Shown one piece after another: positions 1-6,088 of a stretch of DNA of 7,641 nt (the first letter of the stretch is position 1; each line of letters starts with the position of its first letter). Under the pieces are notes generated by a model. It was not told the DNA's origin, made no database searches, and saw only the letters and a list, made by a program, of their open reading frames with translations. Position numbers and translations under genes: made by a program. Source of the stretch: Bacillota bacterium (GTDB taxonomy: Bacteria; Bacillota_I; Bacilli_A; Acholeplasmatales; Acholeplasmataceae); the NCBI GenBank assembly GCA_023431045.1, contig JAEYXZ010000106.1, positions 1 through 7,641 on the forward strand, in the 5' to 3' direction.

Positions 1-885
1 ACCTTTGACAGAACCACCAGTAACCCCTTCAACATAGAATCTTTGCATAATGATGAAAAGGATTGAAATTGGAATGGAAACGACGACAGCTCCCGCACAG
101 AAGAGTGAGAAATAACTATTGATCAGGTTTCTTTCAAGCATATTGAATAAACCAACAGCGACTGTCATATTTTGAGACTGGGTTGGTGGAATAATGATTC
201 TTGCAAAGAAGAAATCAACCCAAGGTCCTAAAAATGATAATAAGACGGTATAAACAATGATCGGTTTTGATAATGGCATAATAATCTTCCAGAAGATATC
301 CCATTCTCTAGCACCATCAATTTTGGCAGCTTCATCTAGTGATTTAGGAATGGTATCAAAAAATCCTTTAGCAACTAAATATCCTAGTCCAGATCCTGCA
401 GAGTAAACAATGATTAATGCAATGTGAGTTCCAGTTAATCCCATCGCTTTAAGGATGAAGTAAACAGCTATCATTGCTAAAACGCCAGGGAATAAACCAA
501 TGATGATACCCAAATTCATTAATGTCTTACGCCATTTGAAACGCATGCGGCTCATGGTATATGAGACCATTAAGACAAACATGGTTGAAATAATACAGGT
601 GAATGTTGCAACAATTAAAGTATTGATAAACCATGAATTAAATTGAACAACGCTATCTGGTTGCATAATCAAACGATTGTAATTATCAAAAGTCCATGCT
701 GATGGAAGGAAGTTAAAGACATTAGGTCCTGGATAAACAGAGAAACTACTAACCAATAACCAGATGACTGGGATTAACCAGATTAGCGCAACAATACCCA
801 ACAAAGCATGAGATATAATCGATGAAGTTGTACGAGCAACTTTTACACGTCTCTTAGAACGGAGGGTCCGGAGTTCTTGTGTCAT
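1..885 (-). CDS. ABC sugar transporter permease, MalG/GanQ type (stop codon just off the left edge)
   Basis: Inner-membrane permease subunit of a carbohydrate ABC importer, expected to pair with the permease encoded just upstream and to import oligosaccharides, here probably galacto-oligosaccharides. The frame from ATG at 885 runs 295 codons to base 1 and ends in GGSVKG, the usual MalG-family C-terminus, so probably only the stop codon is missing. Hydrophobic segments lie near residues 24-48, 86-110, 122-146, 153-172, 208-228 and 258-282, giving the usual six-helix layout. The cytoplasmic EAA loop that docks on the ATPase is clear at residues 184-208: DEAAKIDGA, then F, I, MP and KP at the expected spacing. 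The ATG overlaps the stop of the upstream permease gene as ATGA, and AGGAG lies 8 bases before it, inside the upstream coding sequence, so translation is probably coupled. The family call is secure; the substrate is inferred from the neighbouring galactanase. Confidence 0.93.
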   Translation of the reverse strand, partial: MTQELRTLRSKRRVKVARTTSSIISHALLGIVALIWLIPVIWLLVSSFSVYPGPNVFNFLPSAWTFDNYNRLIMQPDSVVQFNSWFINTLIVATFTCIISTMFVLMVSYTMSRMRFKWRKTLMNLGIIIGLFPGVLAMIAVYFILKAMGLTGTHIALIIVYSAGSGLGYLVAKGFFDTIPKSLDEAAKIDGAREWDIFWKIIMPLSKPIIVYTVLLSFLGPWVDFFFARIIIPPTQSQNMTVAVGLFNMLERNLINSYFSLFCAGAVVVSIPISILFIIMQRFYVEGVTGGSVKG

Positions 886-2417
886 TGGAATGTCTCCTCT
901 CTATTTTGTTTAATGGTTTGATTAAATGCCAGTAACGTAAAGACAACCGAGATTAGGAACAAGATAACCCCAACCGTGGAAGCCATTTTAAAATTCGATT
1001 GCTCGGCAGTTAATCTAAATAACCATGTGACCAGTAAGTCAACGTCTCTTGCATCAACAAAAGCTAAGCTCAAGTCTGAAGTTGGCCGGTCATAGGTTAG
1101 AAGGTAGATAACATTAAAGTTATTCATATTATGAATGAAGTTTGTAATTAAGTATGGTGCAGTGACAAATAACATATAGGGTAATGTAATCTTTCCAAAT
1201 AATTGGATTCGATTTGCCCCATCAATTCTGGCACTTTCATATAAATCTTGTGGAATGTTTAATAACACACCGGTTGTGATTAACATCACATAAGGGAACC
1301 CAATCCAGCAGTTAATTAGAATCAACATCACTCGAGTCCACACAGGATCGGTTAGGAATGGAATATATGCAAGTTCTGCCTTAACCATTCCAGCAGATTT
1401 AAGGAAGTCAAGAATACCCATTTGGATGGCTATTTGGTTAACAATACCTTGACTCGCAAAGAAGTTTTTAACGAGCAGTAAGGAAACGAATTGAGGGATT
1501 GCAATTGTTATAACGAAGATTGTTCTCCACATCCGCTTCCACTTAATGGTTTTATTGTTAATCCATAAAGCTAAAATCATACCGCCAATGTAATTGAGGA
1601 ATGTTGCAAAGAATGCCCAAATTAATGTCCAAACAATGATGACGCCAAAGGAATAAGAGAATTGTGACGTTTGAGAACCAAAATCAAATAATCTTTGGAA
1701 GTTATCAAGACCAACCCATGTAAATAGTTTGATGGGTGGTTGATGGAACTCATCATAATTCGTAAATGCGATTAAAAACATAAAGACGAGTGGAATAATC
1801 GTAAAGATGACAATTCCTGAAATTGGTAATGCCAGTAAGGTGATATGGAATTTATCATCTAGTAAGGTTTTTACATCTTCTTTAATGGTATCAATATGCT
1901 CGTTATTTTGAGCTTTTAGTTGCAATCCATATTGATAATTAACATTTTTAACAAGTGCGACTAAATAAGTCACTGAAAATGCAATTGTCAGTAAACTAAA
2001 TAACAAAATTAAGAATGAATGATCGTAGTTGTTTACAATGTTTTCTCTAAGATCCGGGTCATAAACGACAGCATATTCTACTGAACCTAGATTGTGTAAC
2101 TTAGAGATATTTGGCACACCCACAAAAATCATAAATAATACATATAGGAGTTGAAAAGCTGTAAATATAGCACCTTTTGTGTATTGTTTTCTTCTAAAAG
2201 AACCAAGCCCTAAAAATAAAACACTGAGTTTTACCCAAAGATCTCCTTTTGAAAAACTATGCCATAAACGTTTTGATGACTTAATGATGCCATGATATAA
2301 ACGAACAAAAAAACGTGCAATGGCTTGTGGTGGACGCACAAATATATTCATCCACAACTGATTAAAAAATATTGCTAATTGATTTGGTTGTTTTAAAAGT
2401 TCTTGCTTCTTGTCCAT
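882..2417 (-). CDS. ABC sugar transporter permease, MalF/GanP type
   Basis: Membrane permease subunit of a carbohydrate ABC importer, partner of the MalG-type protein downstream. From ATG at 2417 it has 511 residues, long for the family because of an N-terminal region of about 80 mostly cytoplasmic residues, as seen in Firmicute MalF/GanP proteins. Hydrophobic segments lie near residues 82-101, 135-156, 192-218, 258-286, 300-318, 360-386, 414-428 and 480-500, about eight helices as in MalF. The first outer loop is only about 30 residues, so the large P2 domain of E. coli MalF is absent. The EAA loop is at 393-413 (YESARIDGA, F, I, LP), with Ser in place of the second Ala. A TTG at 2429 could add four residues, but it has no ribosome-binding site of its own, whereas GGGGG sits 5 bases before the ATG, so ATG is preferred. 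The gene ends in TGA, overlapping the next start. Substrate is inferred from context. Confidence 0.93.
   Translation of the reverse strand: MDKKQELLKQPNQLAIFFNQLWMNIFVRPPQAIARFFVRLYHGIIKSSKRLWHSFSKGDLWVKLSVLFLGLGSFRRKQYTKGAIFTAFQLLYVLFMIFVGVPNISKLHNLGSVEYAVVYDPDLRENIVNNYDHSFLILLFSLLTIAFSVTYLVALVKNVNYQYGLQLKAQNNEHIDTIKEDVKTLLDDKFHITLLALPISGIVIFTIIPLVFMFLIAFTNYDEFHQPPIKLFTWVGLDNFQRLFDFGSQTSQFSYSFGVIIVWTLIWAFFATFLNYIGGMILALWINNKTIKWKRMWRTIFVITIAIPQFVSLLLVKNFFASQGIVNQIAIQMGILDFLKSAGMVKAELAYIPFLTDPVWTRVMLILINCWIGFPYVMLITTGVLLNIPQDLYESARIDGANRIQLFGKITLPYMLFVTAPYLITNFIHNMNNFNVIYLLTYDRPTSDLSLAFVDARDVDLLVTWLFRLTAEQSNFKMASTVGVILFLISVVFTLLAFNQTIKQNREETFQ
894..898 (-). promoter_or_regulatory. Ribosome-binding site of the MalG-type gene inside the upstream gene
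   Basis: The minus strand reads AGGAG, then 8 bases, then ATG at 885. The site is made of the last Glu codons of the MalF-type gene. Together with the ATGA stop/start overlap at 885-882 it implies translational coupling, which would keep the two permease subunits near a 1:1 ratio. Confidence 0.75.
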
Positions 2418-2420
2418 ATT

Positions 2421-2427
2421 AACCCCC
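2421..2427 (-). promoter_or_regulatory. G-run ribosome-binding site of the MalF-type gene
   Basis: The minus strand reads GGGGGTT, with 5 bases between the last G and ATG at 2417. It is an atypical Shine-Dalgarno sequence, all G rather than AGGAGG, unlike the AGGAG-type sites of the binding-protein and MalG-type genes. It decides the start: a TTG at 2429 lies directly upstream of the G-run, with no ribosome-binding site before it. The G-run is also complementary to the 3' arm of the stem-loop at 2439-2477. Confidence 0.6.
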
Positions 2428-2438
2428 AAGATTTATAT

Positions 2439-2477
2439 ATCAGTAACAGGGGTTCGTTAAAACCCCTGTTTTCTGAT
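2439..2477 (-). promoter_or_regulatory. Intercistronic stem-loop between binding-protein and MalF-type genes
   Basis: A perfect 10-bp stem (plus strand 2445-2454 AACAGGGGTT and 2461-2470 AACCCCTGTT) closes a 6-base loop. It is extended by a further 5 bp (ATCAG 2439-2443 with CTGAT 2473-2477) across a small 1/2-base internal loop. It begins 15 bases after the binding-protein stop codon. On the minus strand it is followed by ACTGATATATAAAT, with no clear U-tract, so it does not look like a full intrinsic terminator for the operon. A likely role is to protect the 3' end of the binding-protein message, or to cause partial termination, so that more binding protein than permease is made. This is common in operons of this type but is inferred here. 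On the plus strand the stem is followed by TTTT, but no plus-strand gene is present for it to terminate. Confidence 0.7.
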
Positions 2478-2492
2478 TAAATTAATAATTAA

Positions 2493-3725
2493 TTATTCAG
2501 TAGCTGGAGCAGCTTCAATACCTTGAACCATCGCAGTTAAGGCAGCTTGAATTTGCGCTGTTGTTGATGATACAGTTAAAGTCGCATCAACGATTTGGTT
2601 ACCAAATGATTCAGCTGGTGCCCAGAAATTACCACCAACATTTTGAACGACAGCAAATGCAGATTGTTGTGCAAGAGCAGCCATAGCAGGGTTAGCTTGA
2701 ACTTCAGGTGATGCAGCAGCATTCACGTTAGAAGGTCCTAGACCTCTTTCTTCAAAACGAGTAATTTGACTTTCTTCATTGGTTAAGAATTCAGAAAGTT
2801 TCATTGCCCAATATGGTTCATCAGTTGTTTGGTTTACACCAATAAACTTATAACCTGAGAATGAACTCATTTGAACTTGTTGTCCATCGAGAGTGTAGGT
2901 TGGTAATTTAGTAGCAGCATAGTTTTCTCCCCATGCAGCTTCAGCAACGGTAGCATTCCAAACACCATTGACACCAGCACTAATTGTACCAGCTGTAACG
3001 CCAGCTGAGAATTCAGCATCGGTTGCATTAATATATCCTGGGTGTGCATTCATCGCTAAAATCGCTTGAGCAACTTTAACACCAGTTGCATTATCCCAAT
3101 CAACACTATTAACTGTGCCATCATAGCTTACAGGAAGTCCTGCACCGCCAAAGAATGAATATAAATACCAACCATTATTAATTTGAATGGTGAATTTAGA
3201 TCCATCATCTTCTGCAGCTTCTAAGATACCATCAAGTGTTTTAACATCATCTTCAGTATAAACGCTTGCATCATAGAATAAGAAGTATCCGTTATCAGCA
3301 GTCATAGGGTAAGCATAAAGTTTATTATTCTTAGTTGCGGCAAGGATAGAACCTGATTGAGCTCCACCATTTGCTGCGATGATTGCTGCAGTGTTTTCTT
3401 GAACTTCTTGTAATGCACCTGCATCATGTAAACGTTCGAATTGGTCACTCGCAAATGCGAAGACATCAGCAGCAGCTTCTAAGTCAGCAAGTACTTGGTC
3501 AGCAGTTGTTGCTTCTGAGACTGGTCCAATTTCGATTGTGAATACAGCTTCATCAGCGTATTCTTCTTTAAATGCTTCAACCAAATCAGTCGTTAAATCT
3601 TGATCTAACTCTGATGCCCAAACCGTTAATGAAACTTGATCAAGTTCTTCCGGTGGTGTTGGTGAACATGCGAACAAGACGATACTTAGTAGTGTAATTA
3701 CTAAGAATCCAAATATTTTTTTCAT
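2493..3725 (-). CDS. Sugar-binding lipoprotein of ABC transporter (MalE/GanS-like, SBP family 1)
   Basis: Extracellular solute-binding protein, lipid-anchored to the outer face of the membrane, which captures oligosaccharides and passes them to the MalF/MalG-type permeases. It has 410 residues, normal for the family. Residues 1-19 form a lipoprotein signal peptide (KK, hydrophobic stretch, LFA) and Cys20 is the lipidation site, giving lipobox LFAC. A short Pro/Glu linker follows. The mature part has the family's usual features: LTVWAS near 33-38; DVFAFASDQFERL near 87-99; KLYAYPMTADNGYFLFYD near 135-152; WAMKLSEFLTNEESQ near 306-320; and GLGPSN near 328-333. The C-terminal third is Ala-rich and the protein looks acidic. 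ATG at 3725 has AGGAG 6 bases upstream, the strongest ribosome-binding site of the operon. The ligand is not readable from sequence; beta-1,4-galacto-oligosaccharides are inferred from the adjacent galactanase. Confidence 0.93.
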   Translation of the reverse strand: MKKIFGFLVITLLSIVLFACSPTPPEELDQVSLTVWASELDQDLTTDLVEAFKEEYADEAVFTIEIGPVSEATTADQVLADLEAAADVFAFASDQFERLHDAGALQEVQENTAAIIAANGGAQSGSILAATKNNKLYAYPMTADNGYFLFYDASVYTEDDVKTLDGILEAAEDDGSKFTIQINNGWYLYSFFGGAGLPVSYDGTVNSVDWDNATGVKVAQAILAMNAHPGYINATDAEFSAGVTAGTISAGVNGVWNATVAEAAWGENYAATKLPTYTLDGQQVQMSSFSGYKFIGVNQTTDEPYWAMKLSEFLTNEESQITRFEERGLGPSNVNAAASPEVQANPAMAALAQQSAFAVVQNVGGNFWAPAESFGNQIVDATLTVSSTTAQIQAALTAMVQGIEAAPATE

Positions 3726-3731
3726 TTTTTT

Positions 3732-3736
3732 CTCCT
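3732..3736 (-). promoter_or_regulatory. Strong ribosome-binding site of the binding-protein gene
   Basis: The minus strand reads AAAAAGGAG, then 6 bases, then ATG at 3725, in an A-rich and probably unstructured context. Such a leader suits a highly translated binding-protein gene. Confidence 0.8.
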
Positions 3737-3746
3737 TTTTTTATTT

Positions 3747-3766
3747 ACTAAATCCAATGATTTAGT
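3747..3766. repeat. Short perfect palindrome in the GH2/binding-protein gap
   Basis: ACTAAATC and GATTTAGT form an 8-bp inverted repeat around a 4-base centre (CAAT on the plus strand). It lies in the 53-base gap between the GH2 stop and the binding-protein start, about 10 bases upstream of the ribosome-binding site. As RNA it is a weak A/U-rich hairpin followed by A residues, not U, so it is not a terminator for the operon. It could be a processing or stability element, or a regulator-binding site for an internal promoter, but I see no convincing -35/-10 pair. Function unknown. Confidence 0.5.
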
Positions 3767-3778
3767 TTAATAACTAAT

Positions 3779-6076
3779 TTATTTTGTGACATGAAACTCG
3801 AGGTTAACGGAAGTTTTATCATTGATGATTTTCACTAATCCACTTCCTTCATGTCTGGTTTTAATCCATACTGCTCTTTTGCCTCCAATGAGTGATACAT
3901 AATGTTCACCAATCACTTCAATACTTCCTTCAGATTCCAATTTGAAGCTATCAAATGCGTAAGGTCTTGGTTGTCCTAGATTATCAATCGCTTCAATAAT
4001 GATTCGAGTTACATCGTAGGTATCTTTGTGAATGAGATGGTTTGTATCAGCATGGATTTCATAGTGATAGTTCTGATAAGGCCCGATTTTTTTCTCAATG
4101 GTTTGATTCTGATAGTGACCAATGACTTTATAAGTGAAGGCATCTGATCCCCAGTTAGCTACATATTTACCATACATTTGCCATGCCTTGTTGACTTTTG
4201 TCCAATCCTTGTGTTCTTCATCAAGGATTTTATCAAGTCCACCTCTTTTAGCTGTTTCTCTTGCTAGTTCTTTTAATTCTTCCGCTTCTTGATCTGTATA
4301 TCCTTGTTTTTGATAGGCATCACCATAGAAATCATCAATGATATAAAGCGGATGCTTTAAATGAGGGAAATCCTTGGTGTTTGGTTTAAATGTACCAACG
4401 AATCGATCATTCTGATATAAATCAATGGAATCACAGTTACTTGCAAGATACATCGCATCAACAAATCCTGCATCATAATCTCCAATATCCATGTGATTCA
4501 AGAATTCTAAGTAAGGTGTTTCTGCGATTTGTGACTGATAAACCTTTGCTGCTGGTTTTGGTAGTCTAAACATGTCATAGACACCGTGATAACAAATATG
4601 ATCACCACTACCAAATTCTTTATGGGTGTAGTAATCAACCATTTGCCATTCGAATGCACCATTGATTCGCTCATTGCCTTGATATGCATTAATAATTGAT
4701 GCATATCGTAAGACGAGTTCTATTTGACGCTTTGGATGATCAAATGATTTGGTTGGGAACATATGACCATTAAACTCAGTAATTAAATATGGATGATTCG
4801 TCTTTAGAATTTGATTAATCGGTTTTAAGAAATCATTGGTCCCATTATGGAAGAAGTCATTGTAGGTGTAGACATCTTCAAGTGTTTCTGAATAATTAAA
4901 ACATCTAACGCCACCAGTTTGTCTTTGGTCTAGCGATTTTGCGAGTTTATTTGAGGCTTCATATAAATCATGGTCATCACCAGATTCATTCACTCTAACC
5001 CCCCATAAAATAATTGATGGGTGGTGCTTATATTGGGTCACCATTTCTTCAACTTGTTGTAAGTAATTCTTCTTCCAAGTTTGATCACCAATATGTTGCC
5101 AACCTGGAGCTTCTGTGAAGACGAGTAATCCAAGTTCATCACATGCATCGATGAAGTGGTGACTTTGTGGATAATGTGATGTACGTACTGCATTACCAGT
5201 CTTTTTCATGAGTTCTGCATCTAAACGTTGAGCTCTTTTTGGCATTGCATAGCCAACATATGGGTAAGATTGGTGTCGGTTGAGTCCATGAATTTTGATT
5301 TTCTTACCATTTAAGTAAAATCCATCATATGTAAATTCAGCTTCTCTAAATCCTGTTGTGATTTGATAGTTATCTAAATCATCAAGAATCACTTCAACTT
5401 GATAACGATTTGGATGATCTAAATCCCATAAGTGAACTTTCTTCTTTAGAGTAATCGGTTCACCAACTAAACTATCTCCTTCATAAATTAATCGACCTTC
5501 ATGGATTAATCGTAAAGTGATTTTTGAACCACCTGTTGTTTCAACGTTAAATGTAATCTCAGGTGCTGTCAACAGATTCTTAGTTCCAATTTCGACTGCT
5601 TTAATATAATGATTAGGTCTTTCAATTAATGAGACTTCACGATGGATTCCACCAAAAGTTAAGTAGTCAATCTTTTTTCCAAAAGGTGGAATGTTGAGTG
5701 TTTCTCTAGAATCTACTTCTACGATTAAATCATTTATTCCATCTACTGCTACATCGGTTATTTCGATCTCAAATGATGTGTACCCACCAAGATGTTTTGT
5801 CACTTCAGTTCCATTAAGATAGACAATCGCTTGATGTAGGACCCCTTCAAAATTGATGAAATAGCGATAATTTGGTTTCTTGTGAATCAATAAATCTTTT
5901 TGATAAATACTTTCAAATTGATAAAGTTCTTCACTAAAATTGGAGAATGGAAGTGTGACATTAGAATGTGGAATAGAAACCTTTTCCATTGCTTCTTTGT
6001 TGAGTTTTCTAATGTCAGTATTGGGTTGTTTTCGACAGAAATTCCAGTCGAAATTTAATGCGAACTTGTTGGTCAT
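3779..6076 (-). CDS. Glycoside hydrolase family 2 protein, probable cytoplasmic beta-galactosidase
   Basis: Retaining glycosidase expected to remove terminal galactose from imported oligosaccharides. It has 765 residues and no signal peptide, so it is cytoplasmic. Order: N-terminal sugar-binding beta-sandwich (about 1-150), Ig-like domain (155-245), TIM barrel (247-520) and C-terminal beta-domains (530-765). GH2 landmarks are NRHQ at 266-269, RTSHYP at 298-303, the acid/base Glu364 in LWGVRVNES, and the nucleophile Glu434 in ITEFNGHMFP. The acid/base motif differs from the common W-S-x-G-N-E form but keeps N-E. Within the C-terminal part, about residues 583-640 form a charged, probably helical insertion. 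ATG at 6076 has AGAGG 5 bases upstream and follows the galactanase stop by 12 bases, so the two are co-transcribed. GH2 also contains beta-glucuronidases, mannosidases and arabinosidases; beta-galactosidase is favoured by the galactanase and transporter neighbours. In the B. subtilis gan operon this step is done by GH42 GanA. Confidence 0.88.
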   Translation of the reverse strand: MTNKFALNFDWNFCRKQPNTDIRKLNKEAMEKVSIPHSNVTLPFSNFSEELYQFESIYQKDLLIHKKPNYRYFINFEGVLHQAIVYLNGTEVTKHLGGYTSFEIEITDVAVDGINDLIVEVDSRETLNIPPFGKKIDYLTFGGIHREVSLIERPNHYIKAVEIGTKNLLTAPEITFNVETTGGSKITLRLIHEGRLIYEGDSLVGEPITLKKKVHLWDLDHPNRYQVEVILDDLDNYQITTGFREAEFTYDGFYLNGKKIKIHGLNRHQSYPYVGYAMPKRAQRLDAELMKKTGNAVRTSHYPQSHHFIDACDELGLLVFTEAPGWQHIGDQTWKKNYLQQVEEMVTQYKHHPSIILWGVRVNESGDDHDLYEASNKLAKSLDQRQTGGVRCFNYSETLEDVYTYNDFFHNGTNDFLKPINQILKTNHPYLITEFNGHMFPTKSFDHPKRQIELVLRYASIINAYQGNERINGAFEWQMVDYYTHKEFGSGDHICYHGVYDMFRLPKPAAKVYQSQIAETPYLEFLNHMDIGDYDAGFVDAMYLASNCDSIDLYQNDRFVGTFKPNTKDFPHLKHPLYIIDDFYGDAYQKQGYTDQEAEELKELARETAKRGGLDKILDEEHKDWTKVNKAWQMYGKYVANWGSDAFTYKVIGHYQNQTIEKKIGPYQNYHYEIHADTNHLIHKDTYDVTRIIIEAIDNLGQPRPYAFDSFKLESEGSIEVIGEHYVSLIGGKRAVWIKTRHEGSGLVKIINDKTSVNLEFHVTK

Positions 6077-6081
6077 AATAA

Positions 6082-6086
6082 CCTCT
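6082..6086 (-). promoter_or_regulatory. Ribosome-binding site of the GH2 gene
   Basis: The minus strand reads AGAGG, then 5 bases, then ATG at 6076. It begins 2 bases after the TAA stop of the GH53 gene (6091-6089), so ribosomes finishing the galactanase would be placed directly at the GH2 start. Confidence 0.7.
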
Positions 6087-6088
6087 TT

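Noticed and set aside
2439..2477. Stem-loop read as an intrinsic terminator of the operon
   Set aside because: On the transcribed strand no U-tract follows the stem, and the permease genes needed for transport lie directly downstream. The plus-strand side has TTTT, but there is no plus-strand gene to terminate.
2484..2497. Perfect 14-base palindrome AATAATTAATTATT over the binding-protein stop codon
   Set aside because: Made only of A and T in an AT-rich gap and overlapping the stop codon; likely by chance. No other copy noticed.
2867..3049. Open frame of 60 codons on the minus strand
   Set aside because: Lies wholly inside the binding-protein gene in another frame; repetitive Leu/Gln/Met composition with no family features. 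A shadow frame.
3726..3800. Possible internal promoter before the binding-protein gene
   Set aside because: AT-rich DNA offers partial -10 matches, but no -35/-10 pair with proper spacing could be supported by eye.
4507..4704. Open frame of 65 codons on the minus strand
   Set aside because: Lies wholly inside the GH2 gene in another frame and resembles no known protein. A shadow frame.
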